DNA of 7,779 nucleotides, from the NCBI GenBank assembly GCA_023136155.1, contig JAGLRT010000057.1:1-7779 (forward strand). Reading direction: 5' to 3'. The stretch is from Methanosarcinales archaeon. Its GTDB lineage: Archaea > Halobacteriota > Methanosarcinia > Methanosarcinales > Methanocomedenaceae. Below the pieces are notes generated by a model. That model searched no databases. It saw only the letters and a program-made list of their open reading frames with translations, and was not told the DNA's origin. Of the stretch, positions 1-7,300 are shown piece by piece. How positions within the stretch are numbered: position 1 is the first letter of the stretch; each line of letters begins with the position of its first letter. Made by a program: the position numbers and the translations under genes.

Positions 1-93
1 GAGACATTCGACTATATTCTAAGTTGCATTGTGAGAATATGTGAATGGGAATGCATATGAATTTTTGATAAAAATGTTCAGTGTGAACAGGAA

Positions 94-222
94 ATAAAAA
101 TTGAGTTTAAAGATGACACAATAATATTCAATAAGGATTTTTCTGTGTTGGATGATTTTGTTATTGATTTCATCGATATTGTGATAAAACACAATGTAAA
201 ATTGTATCTGCTTCAAATCTAA
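94..222 (+). pseudogene. Decayed N-terminal remnant of a nucleotidyltransferase-like hypothetical protein
   Basis: The + strand carries a 42-codon frame reading IKIEFKDDTIIFNKDFSVLD and onward to ...KHNVKLYLLQI, ended by TAA at 220-222. It has protein-like composition (alternating charged and hydrophobic residues) but no start: the expected initiator is ATA at 94-96, directly before AAA ATT GAG, and the frame is closed by TGA at 58-60 upstream. From memory it resembles the N-terminus of small archaeal nucleotidyltransferase-fold proteins that start M-K-I-E-F and continue ...KYVIVSGY. Just before the stop, the +1 frame reads I-V-S-A, as if about 8 bases had been lost and the frame shifted. Nothing recognisable of the rest of such a protein follows. 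The antisense frame is a shadow. The family call is recollection, not a search result. Confidence 0.35.
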
Positions 223-239
223 GGGTAACTGACTCCTTT

Positions 240-275
240 TTGAAATCGAAAACCTGCTTAGGCACTTGATTTCAA
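240..275. repeat. 8-base inverted repeat (possible stem-loop)
   Basis: TTGAAATC at 240-247 is the exact reverse complement of GATTTCAA at 268-275, with a 20-base loop. It lies just after the decayed frame and may be a weak terminator or a leftover of the lost gene's 3' flank. An arm of this length can arise by chance in AT-rich DNA. Confidence 0.3.
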
Positions 276-378
276 TCCTTATACCCCACAGATCCTTATG
301 ATATTATTAATCTAAGATTTGCAAAAATCAAATACTCCCTTCGGTCTGATTAACTTGAGACTTGGACTTTATTTTGGG

Positions 379-397
379 TGTCCAACTGAGTTGGACA
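379..397. repeat. Perfect 19-base palindrome upstream of the E1-like gene
   Basis: TGTCCAACTGAGTTGGACA has two perfect 9-base arms around one central G, ending 72 bases before the E1-like start codon. It could be an operator for a dimeric regulator or the core of a degraded short interspersed element. A diverged relative preceded by the same TTTGGGTG-type sequence occurs at 7491-7521, which slightly favours a dispersed element over a gene-specific operator. Confidence 0.5.
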
Positions 398-428
398 AAC
401 ACAAAGTTATTTTGTTTATCACAATAAT

Positions 429-452
429 ATTACATTTAACATTACATTTAAC
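429..452. repeat. Perfect 12-base tandem duplication
   Basis: ATTACATTTAAC occurs at 429-440 and again immediately at 441-452. The duplication ends 17 bases before the E1-like start codon and so lies in the 5' untranslated or core-promoter zone. It is most simply a replication-slippage product. Confidence 0.7.
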
Positions 453-469
453 TCAGGAGATAAATTCAA

Positions 470-1279
470 ATGATAGACGGATTGAATGAAGAACAGATAC
501 GGCGTTACTCCCGCCACACCATACTTGCCGAAGTAGGCAAAAAAGGGCAGCAGAAACTACTGGACTCAAAAGTGCTGTGTGTCGGCGCAGGAGGTCTTGG
601 TTCTCCTACCATCCAGTATCTGGCCGCTGCCGGAGTTGGCACGCTGGGGGTTGTGGATGATGACGTGGTCGACCTTAGCAATCTACAGCGCCAGGTCATA
701 CACGGTGGAAACTTGGATAAGCCAAAGGTGCTCTCAGCAGCAGGGTTCGTTGAGCGGTTAAACCCTGATGTAAAAGTGATACCCTACGAGACACGGCTGG
801 ACGCCGGTAATATCATGGATATCATCAAGGAATATGATATCGTAGTAGACTGCTCTGATAATTTCGCCACCCGGTATATGGTAAACGATGCCTGCGTGCT
901 GTCCAAAACCCCCTTGGCCCATGGCAGTATCTTCAGGTTCGAGGGGCAGGCTACAACCATAATTCCTGGAGAAGGACCCTGCTACCGATGCCTGTTTGAA
1001 CATGCGCCGCCACCAGACATGGTTCTGTCCGGCCAGGAAGCAGGGGTGCTGGGTGTGGTACCCGGTATTATTGGTGTAATACAGGCAACAGAAGTAGTGA
1101 AATACCTTCTCGGTATCGGTGATTTGCTATTGGGCAGGATGATATATTATGACGCCTTAAACATGACATTTGATGAGATTAAGATACGCAGGAATCCTCA
1201 TTGTCCTGTATGCGGTGATGAGCCCAAGATAGACAGAATACAGGAAGAACTGTATAGTGAATCATGCAGGATATGTTAA
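470..1279 (+). CDS. moeB: E1-like adenylyltransferase, HesA/MoeB/ThiF family
   Basis: This family adenylates the C-terminal glycine of ubiquitin-like sulfur carriers (MoaD, ThiS, archaeal SAMPs) in the cytosol, serving molybdopterin, thiamine or thiolated-tRNA synthesis or protein tagging. The 269-residue length is typical. Visible elements are the ATP-binding loop GAGGLG (39-44), the acidic end of strand 2 (D63-D65), NLQRQ (71-75), DCSDN (127-131), and a zinc site from C171/C174 (CYRC) and C245/C248 (CPVC). The stretch EAGVLGVVPGIIG (190-202) is classic for the family, but the cysteine that normally sits two residues before it (SCxEAG) is Gly188. The C-terminus adds C266 and C269 beyond the zinc site. 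ATG at 470 is preceded by AGGAGA at 455-460, a good ribosome-binding site. No carrier-protein gene is adjacent, so the pathway cannot be assigned; MoeB versus UbaA-like roles remain open. Confidence 0.93.
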   Translation: MIDGLNEEQIRRYSRHTILAEVGKKGQQKLLDSKVLCVGAGGLGSPTIQYLAAAGVGTLGVVDDDVVDLSNLQRQVIHGGNLDKPKVLSAAGFVERLNPDVKVIPYETRLDAGNIMDIIKEYDIVVDCSDNFATRYMVNDACVLSKTPLAHGSIFRFEGQATTIIPGEGPCYRCLFEHAPPPDMVLSGQEAGVLGVVPGIIGVIQATEVVKYLLGIGDLLLGRMIYYDALNMTFDEIKIRRNPHCPVCGDEPKIDRIQEELYSESCRIC

Positions 1280-1370
1280 AAACTAGGCTCTTCCTGGATT
1301 CCAAGTTGGTAGTTTTGAATTGAAAAATACCTAAAAGCACAAAATCGCTATATTGTTAAGATCATCAGTC

Positions 1371-1402
1371 CGTTTTTTGTAATTCTTTGAATCCTGTTTT
1401 TT
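1371..1402 (+). terminator. Candidate T-tract terminators after the E1-like gene
   Basis: Two runs of six T (1373-1378 and 1397-1402) lie in the 164-base gap between convergent genes, about 95-120 bases past the E1-like stop. Archaeal RNA polymerase can terminate at such tracts without a hairpin. On the opposite strand, a run of five T just past the nreA stop (complement of A-run 1432-1436) could serve nreA. Confidence 0.4.
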
Positions 1403-1443
1403 AATGTAAACCCCCATATTCCCAGCAGCAGAAAAACACCCAT

Positions 1444-2652
1444 TCACAGGAAATCCAGCAAAGTCTTCTGGTTCTTTCTTGTATCCAGCAGACAGGACTT
1501 ATGGTACCACTCAACAGTCCTGGTATTAAGCCGGGTAGACATATCAGCCAATGCAGCAACAACAGAATCAAATTTTAAAGGCGGCATTGATGTAGCAAAC
1601 CTCGCAGCTTCCCTAACCACCCAAACCCCCAGAGGCGCCCAGTAGTCAGGAGTAATCTCCCGTATGGCAAAAACACTGGCACTACGGCGCAGGTAATGTA
1701 GATGTTCCAGTACAGGCAGCCTGGCAGCGTAATACCCGCCGCCCAGATTTGAGTATCCCTTCTTTCCGTTATGGTCTTCCCAATCAGCCTCCACTGTGGT
1801 GTAACCGCCGGACCACACTGCTCTTGGCATCCATATCTCAATAAGTTCAAATGCCGGTGGTCCGGGAATTACCAGTATTTCGAAATGATTGCCGTGCAGT
1901 CCTCCGCTGTATACCTGTATCTCGCCAATTTCCGGATAATACCTGATATCTTTCGCGAGCATCTTACCCACCATATCATCGGTGGCAGTGATGGACCAGC
2001 GTGTAGGCACTATCTTTCGCTTCTTTCCTAATAACCCGATGGAGAGCAACCTGTTAATGTGGTCGGTAGAGACATCTGCACTATACATTTCCTTGATGAC
2101 ATCCGCTGCTGCAACATCATTATCACCCACAGCCCGGTCCACCTGCCTGGGTACAGCCGGGTTCTGTGCAATATCGAGTTTGGTAACTTCTCCTGCCGGA
2201 CCCATGGGCGAGAGCACCCCGTCAAAGCGCAGGTCCATACGGGGAGCTTTACGGAACCATACTTCAGTGTCCACAGGAGTCTCGGACAGTGCCAGTTCCT
2301 GCGTCTTCTGAAGCATCGCATCAGGTGAACTGGCATCCTTTACATTAAAATGCATATTAGACCTTACCAGGCTGGACCTGAGTCCCACAATTTCCCCTAT
2401 ATCCAGATTGTTCCATGTGGCTGGAGCGTCATAGGTCCCTGCTTCCTTGCCTATCACATCAGGCGGCACCAGAGGTCCGGCAGATACCTGCGGATAGCCG
2501 TACCGTCCCACAAACACTGTTGGAGGAGACGAGCCAAAGATATTATCAGAAAGTTTTTTTGTAGTACCCAGAGGTTTGAACTTCTCCAGGATTGGACAGG
2601 CCGGGCGGCCACAATGTCCCTTACCTTTGCAGGATACACACAGCGAGGTCAT
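1444..2652 (-). CDS. nreA: Nre-family archaeal DNA-repair protein with zinc finger and PIP box
   Basis: Nre proteins are archaea-specific. In Haloferax, NreA binds PCNA through a C-terminal motif and helps cells survive DNA damage such as mitomycin C. This 402-residue protein has full family length. It opens with a probable zinc site, C5-x2-C8-x5-C14-x4-C19. Nre-type core segments follow, including SSPPTVFVGRYGYPQV (41-56) and RKIVPTRWSITATDD (212-226), with a Gly/Tyr-rich stretch near 299-309. It ends exactly in QKTLLDFL (395-402), which fits the PCNA-interacting consensus Q-x-x-h-x-x-a-a. ATG at 2652 places the zinc site five residues in, as expected. No Shine-Dalgarno site precedes it, and a TATA-like box about 28 bases upstream suggests a leaderless transcript. 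It converges on the E1-like gene and diverges from larA. Biochemical activity is not known to me. Confidence 0.93.
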   Translation of the reverse strand: MTSLCVSCKGKGHCGRPACPILEKFKPLGTTKKLSDNIFGSSPPTVFVGRYGYPQVSAGPLVPPDVIGKEAGTYDAPATWNNLDIGEIVGLRSSLVRSNMHFNVKDASSPDAMLQKTQELALSETPVDTEVWFRKAPRMDLRFDGVLSPMGPAGEVTKLDIAQNPAVPRQVDRAVGDNDVAAADVIKEMYSADVSTDHINRLLSIGLLGKKRKIVPTRWSITATDDMVGKMLAKDIRYYPEIGEIQVYSGGLHGNHFEILVIPGPPAFELIEIWMPRAVWSGGYTTVEADWEDHNGKKGYSNLGGGYYAARLPVLEHLHYLRRSASVFAIREITPDYWAPLGVWVVREAARFATSMPPLKFDSVVAALADMSTRLNTRTVEWYHKSCLLDTRKNQKTLLDFL

Positions 2653-2676
2653 GTGAACACATATTGTCTAACGGAT

Positions 2677-2684
2677 ACTTTAAA
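2677..2684 (-). promoter_or_regulatory. Candidate TATA box for nreA
   Basis: On the minus strand this reads TTTAAAGT, centred about 28 bases before the nreA ATG. At the usual archaeal TATA-to-start distance of about 25 bases, transcription would begin at or next to the start codon. That fits the lack of a Shine-Dalgarno site. Confidence 0.35.
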
Positions 2685-2927
2685 CCTGTATATCGACCAT
2701 TTTAAGAACTATGTTTGAACCCCATTTCAACACTTGCAATAAAAATATGAAAACCCACATCCTGCAAGGCAATGATGTTATAAAAACAGTGTCCCTTGCA
2801 CCACTACCAACAAAATAACATGATATGACAATATAAATATATACAGTTGCGCCGAATCGGAGTTTAATTTACCCACATGAAATAGCGAAGAGGCTAAAAC
2901 GATTTGTTGCTTTGAATCCTGCTTAAA

Positions 2928-2982
2928 GGTTATCAAAAATAATCAGAATCAGTGAATTTATATAACAATTTATTTGATAACC
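2928..2982. promoter_or_regulatory. 10-base inverted repeat flanking the larA TATA box (possible operator)
   Basis: GGTTATCAAA at 2928-2937 is the exact reverse complement of TTTGATAACC at 2973-2982, with 35 bases between. The dyad centre (2955) lies next to the TTTATATAA box, and the right arm falls between that box and the predicted transcription start. A regulator bound there would block the promoter. Which regulator is unknown. Confidence 0.4.
2957..2965 (+). promoter_or_regulatory. Candidate TATA box for larA
   Basis: TTTATATAA, preceded by a purine/A-rich GTGAA that could act as a BRE, predicts a start near 2985-2990. That gives a leader of about 32-37 bases before ATG 3022 and places TTG 2974 upstream of the transcript, supporting the ATG as the true start. 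Confidence 0.5.
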
Positions 2983-3021
2983 AAAATCTATACATTGCTA
3001 ACTAATCTAACATCGACAACC

Positions 3022-4272
3022 ATGAAACTGGAACTACCCTTCGGAAACACCACAGTAACATTAAACATCCCCGGAACACATCCAGTGGAAACTATAATTC
3101 CAAATGAAACACCCATAACCCCAGACCCTGAAACAATCATCCATAAAGCACTACAAAATCCAATCGGCAGGAAGCGCCTGAGCAAATTAGTCCAACCAGG
3201 AGATAAAGTTTCCATTATCGTCAGCGATACTACCCGCCCGGTCCCTACAGCATTGATTCTCCCCCCACTTCTTAATAAACTTCTGGCTGCCAATGTGGAA
3301 AAAGAGGACATCACCATCATTTTTGCACTGGGTATCCACCGTTCTCATACCGAAGAGGAAAAACAAAACATCGTGGGCCGGGACATTTATCAGAAATACC
3401 ATTGCATAGACCATAATCTAAAACAATGCAACCACATCGGCACCACTTCCAGGGGTACGCCCGTTGAAGTATTCGAGCCCGTGTCCCGTTCTGACTTTGT
3501 TATCTGTACAGGCAACATTGAACATCACTACTTTGCAGGATATACCGGCGGGTTAAAGGCGGTTCTGCCTGGTGTCAGTTCCCGCCGTTCCATCGAGGCC
3601 AACCATGCCCGTATGATTGAACAGGGGACATCCCCCGGTAATCCGGACTGCCCGGTACGGGTCGACCTTGAGGAAGCCGGGAAAATCCTTGGTGTTGATT
3701 TTATCCTGAATGTCATACTGAATACTAACAAGCAGATCGTAGGTGCTGTAGCCGGCCATCCAGTAAAAGCACACAGGTCCGGAGCTACAATGATAGATGC
3801 TATGTGCAAGCGGGAGATCGAGCCCGCAGATATCATGATAGTGTCGCAGGGGGGGTGGCCCAAGGATATCAACCTGTTCCAGTCCCACAAGGCACTTGAG
3901 CATGTTAAGGCTGCAGTGAGGCCGGGCGGGGCTATCATACTGGTGGCCCGGTGCAGCGAAGGGCTGGGTGATAAGATATATGAGCAGTGGCTGGATAACA
4001 CTTCGGGCCCACAGGATGCCATCAAACGGCTCAACCATGTGTTCATCCAGGGGGGGCATAAGGCTGCACTGATCGGCAAACTGGCAGAAAAGTTTGAGTT
4101 GTACCTGGTATCTGACCTGCTGGCAGAGACGGCTAGTAAAGCGTATTTTAAGGCAGAGTCCGGTGTACAGGAAGCATTTGAATCTACAGCTCTGCAATAT
4201 GGTCCACAGGCACGGGTTGTAGTTGTACCTTACGGCGGATCTACACTGGTTGTGGGAAATAATAAATCATGA
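3022..4272 (+). CDS. larA: LarA-family nickel-pincer 2-hydroxyacid racemase/epimerase
   Basis: LarA enzymes use a nickel-pincer nucleotide bound through a lysine to racemise lactate; relatives act on malate or other 2-hydroxyacids, so the substrate is not fixed by homology. The 416-residue length is normal. Conserved elements are all present: SDTTRP (68-73) with D69 and R72, GIHR with H106, EHHYFAGYTGGLK (167-179) with H169 and the cofactor-attaching K179, PG at 183-184, ANH with nickel-ligand H195, and GGWPKDINLFQ (277-287) with K281. I chose ATG 3022 over in-frame TTG 2974 because M-K-L-E-L-P-F-G is the usual family opening and the TATA box lies only just upstream of the TTG. No cofactor-synthesis genes (larB, larC, larE) are in the window. 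The next gene is a flavin/iron-sulfur oxidase, suggesting a shared pathway. Confidence 0.92.
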   Translation: MKLELPFGNTTVTLNIPGTHPVETIIPNETPITPDPETIIHKALQNPIGRKRLSKLVQPGDKVSIIVSDTTRPVPTALILPPLLNKLLAANVEKEDITIIFALGIHRSHTEEEKQNIVGRDIYQKYHCIDHNLKQCNHIGTTSRGTPVEVFEPVSRSDFVICTGNIEHHYFAGYTGGLKAVLPGVSSRRSIEANHARMIEQGTSPGNPDCPVRVDLEEAGKILGVDFILNVILNTNKQIVGAVAGHPVKAHRSGATMIDAMCKREIEPADIMIVSQGGWPKDINLFQSHKALEHVKAAVRPGGAIILVARCSEGLGDKIYEQWLDNTSGPQDAIKRLNHVFIQGGHKAALIGKLAEKFELYLVSDLLAETASKAYFKAESGVQEAFESTALQYGPQARVVVVPYGGSTLVVGNNKS

Positions 4273-4284
4273 CTCTACGGCATG

Positions 4285-4289
4285 TTTTT
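4285..4289 (+). terminator. Short T-tract after larA
   Basis: Five T followed by AAATATATT, 13 bases past the larA stop, could stop larA transcription. The same AT-rich block could also act as a promoter element for the next gene, so the call is weak. Confidence 0.25.
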
Positions 4290-4324
4290 AAATATATTCT
4301 CCTTCCTTCAAACATCTGAAAATC

Positions 4325-4333
4325 TTTAAATAA
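4325..4333 (+). promoter_or_regulatory. Candidate TATA box for the FAD/iron-sulfur gene
   Basis: TTTAAATAA lies 46-54 bases before the ATG, predicting a leader of about 22-28 bases. CTTCCTT (4302-4308) and AAGGAAG (4333-4339) form short inverted arms around it, possibly by chance. If this promoter is real, the gene can be expressed separately from larA despite the 106-base spacing. Confidence 0.4.
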
Positions 4334-4378
4334 AGGAAGACCATATTACCAATAAGTCCGGGTCAAGGGAATGTTCGA

Positions 4379-7300
4379 ATGGTTAAGTCAAAGTATTCTT
4401 TATCAAATGAAGAAAAAAATGAATTAATTGAGATTTTCGGTACACGTGTAAACTTCAATAAACGTGAACGTCATTATTACACCCACGATGTGGGTTGTAT
4501 GCCTTCATTGATCAAACCGCTGCTTGGTAAGGTGGAGCCTGCAGCCATAGTCAAAGTAGGCAGTGAAGAGGAAGCCATCAAACTCATCAAGTTTGCAAAT
4601 AAATACAACGTTCCGCTTGTCCCAAGAGCAGGAGCATCATCCGGATACGGTGGTGTCATACCCACAAAAGGTGGTGTGGTCGCTGATGTCACTCCTATGA
4701 ATAAGATAATCGAACTGGATAGGGTAAATCTCACAGCCACCGTGGGTGCAGGAATAATATGGGAACATCTTGAAAGTAAACTTCGCCTTGAAGGATTGGC
4801 GCTTCGGGCAGTCCCGTCAAGTGCACCATCGTCCACAGTCGGGGGCTGGCTGGCGCAGACCGGGGTTGGATACGGGAGTTATGAATATGGTTGGTCATAT
4901 GAAACTATGGAATCAGCAAGGGTCGTATTACCCAACGGAGAAGTAAAAGAATTTTCCGGCGAGAAACTGCTTGATATCAGTGGTACCATGGGTACTACCG
5001 GTGTAATCACGCAGGTCAAGCTTAAAATTCGAAATTATGAAAAGACAGCTGCCACCTCTGCCGAATTTCCTGATGCAACTTCAATGAAAAATGCCATCAA
5101 AACAGTAATCGATAAAAAAATTCCCGTATGGGCCATCTCTTTCTTAAATCCAAGCTGGGCAGACATGAAGAACCGAGCCCCGCCTAAAACGCATCACGGT
5201 CATCCAATAGACGAACACCGCCCTATGCTTCCACTGTCGTATATCTTAAACTTCGCATATCCTGAATCAAGGGATGTCAGCGGTCTTGAAGATGCCATAA
5301 AAGATGCGGGTGGTAAAGTCTTGTCAGATGATATTGCCGAACACGAGACTGAAGAGTGGTACAGGTCTATGAAAGTAAAGCGGCTGGGTCCTTCGTTTGT
5401 TCCCGCTGAAGTGCTGGTACCGGTGGATAGTATCGACAGGGTATTTGAAGATATTGGGGACAGGATATCACTGCCAGTACTGGTGGAGGGTATGGTATCC
5501 AATGATAATAATGCCACACTGCTTTGTTTCATTCCCCACTCGGAGCGCTCGTTCAAGTTTAATCTGGCATTTCCTCTTGCACTCAGTATTATAAAGATAG
5601 CCCAGGAGAACGGGGGAAGAATATACTCGTCAGGGTTGTACTTTGCCAAACAGGCAGGTGACGTATTCGGGGACAGACTTGCACAAATTGAGGATTTTAA
5701 GGAACAGTTAGACCCCAACGGGATAATGAATCCTGAAACCCTGACTGGCAAAGCACTATTAAAAACAGGGCTTTCTTTTGCACAAGCTTTTGAACCTGTG
5801 ACACGTTTTGTTGGTAATCGGTCGGGTATCAGGAAGCAGGCAGAGTTCAGTAACCAAAAGAGTATACCTGGCGATATCATATCCCATGCATATACGTGTG
5901 CACAATGTGGTTATTGTGTCGGTGAGTGTGACCAGTACTACGGGCGTGGTTGGGAGTCCCAGTCTCCACGTGGCAAATGGTTTTTTATCAAGGAATATTT
6001 AGCAGGCCGGGATAAACTGGATCAGGAACAGGTAAACACATTCCTTGCATGTACAACATGTGAAACATGCGTGTTTAAATGCCAGCTTGACCTGCCGATC
6101 GAACCGGCTTGGCTCAGGTTAAGGCAATTGCTGGTTGAAGAGCATGGCAAGATGACTTTCCCGCCCTTTGAAATCATGGCTGCGAGCCTTCTTAAAGAGC
6201 GTAACATCTGGGCAACCTACAGGGATGAGAGAGATAAGTGGCTGCCAGATGACCTACGGGCAAAGATTAAGGATAAAGCTGATTACGCATACTTTGCCGG
6301 ATGTACTGCATCCCTTGTTGAGAAAGATATTGCCATAGGGACGGCACGTATGCTGGATGATGCCGGTCTGGAATTCACTTACATGGGTGATGATGAAGCC
6401 TGTTGCGGAATACCAATGCTTGCATCCGGTAAGTGGGATGTGTTTGAAAAAATTATGAGGATGAATGTAGCTAACATGAAAAAACGTGGTGTTAAGACAG
6501 TTATCACATCATGTCCGGCATGTTGGCTTGTATGGCATATGTTCTACCCCGACTGGGCCAGGAAATTGGGTATTGATTATAATTTTGAGACTAAACACTA
6601 CTCGGAAGTGCTTGCAGAGCGGCTGGATGTGCTCAAGCCCAAATTTAAAGAACCGCTAAATAAAGTGGTTTCATGGCATGATTCCTGTCATATCGGCAGG
6701 GCTGGCGGGATATTCGAGCCCCCCAGGGAACTTATTAAAGCGATTCCCGGTGTTGAATTCAGGGAACTTGAACACAACAGGGAACGAGCACACTGTTGCG
6801 GTTCGGTGTTGTCATTGCTTGCAGACCCGCCGGTTGCAAGTGTTATAGGTGGAATCAAGCTCAATGAAGCAATAGATGTAGGAGCTGATATGCTGCTTGC
6901 AGCGTGTCCCTGCTGTCAGGTACAATTGAGGGTATCTGCCGACAAGAATGGTATTCCTATTGAAGTGCAGGACCTTGGTGCCGTTTTAGCGCGCAGTCTT
7001 GGATATGATATACCTGATACCACAAACGATGCACTGGAAGCATGGGCTATATTCGAGAAGATGATATTCTTGTTGAGGCCAGAGGATATGACCGAACTGA
7101 TGGTTGAGTTGCTGCCTGAAATGATTGCTGCCATGCCATCATACTTACGGGGAATGATGAAAACGGTCAAGTACGTACCTGGCATGGGTGCATTGATGAA
7201 ACCGGTAATGCCAAAGATGATGCTTCTGCTTATGCCATCCCTGATGCCTAAGGTCATGCCGGATATGCTCGAAGCCGTAGGCAGGCGGATACAAATGCCG

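Larger units (their letters stand above)
223..469. other. AT-rich intergenic region upstream of the E1-like gene
   Basis: No coding frame is supportable in these 247 bases. They hold an 8-base inverted repeat, a 19-base palindrome and a 12-base tandem duplication, each listed separately. The E1-like gene's promoter must lie here, but no TATA box stands out clearly; AT-rich stretches around 409-432 are the best candidates. Confidence 0.5.
2653..3021. other. Divergent intergenic region, nreA / larA
   Basis: These 369 bases hold no convincing gene. The short frame from TTG at 2974 is in phase with larA but adds 16 residues that do not look like family sequence. AT-rich boxes on the + strand occur at 2779-2787 (TTATAAAAA), 2831-2842 (ATATAAATATAT) and 2957-2965 (TTTATATAA); the last is best placed for larA. 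The first two have no gene within normal promoter distance on the + strand and could drive a small RNA or be chance AT-rich sequence. TGCAAGG/CCTTGCA arms (2763-2769, 2794-2800) flank the first box; arms this short are weak evidence. Confidence 0.5.

Noticed and set aside
19..216. Minus-strand 65-codon frame at the window start.
   Set aside because: It is antisense to the better-supported + strand remnant and has a low-complexity Phe/Tyr/Ile/Asn composition expected from AT-rich DNA.
269..354. CRISPR-like fragments: ATTTCAATCCTTAT at 269-282 and TCCCTTCGGTCTGATTAAC at 336-354 recall the two ends of common archaeal CRISPR repeats.
   Set aside because: Neither is a full repeat, no unit recurs with regular spacing, and the resemblance is from memory. 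An ancient array remnant cannot be excluded, but it cannot be supported as a feature.
2763..2800. TGCAAGG/CCTTGCA inverted repeat around a TATA-like box, with the same 38-base span as the CTTCCTT/AAGGAAG pair at 4302-4339.
   Set aside because: The two pairs differ in sequence, and 7-base arms at such spacing are expected by chance in intergenic regions of this size.
2974..3021. In-frame TTG start that would add 16 residues to LarA.
   Set aside because: It lies just after the proposed TATA box and upstream of the predicted transcript start, and the ATG at 3022 begins the typical family N-terminus.
3528..4197. Two long minus-strand frames inside larA (183 and 214 codons).
   Set aside because: They are shadows of a strongly conserved coding region; their translations show no recognisable motif.
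5200..5880. 226-codon minus-strand frame inside the FAD/iron-sulfur gene.
   Set aside because: Its Ser/Pro/Leu-rich composition is that of an antisense shadow, and the + strand frame is clearly the gene.
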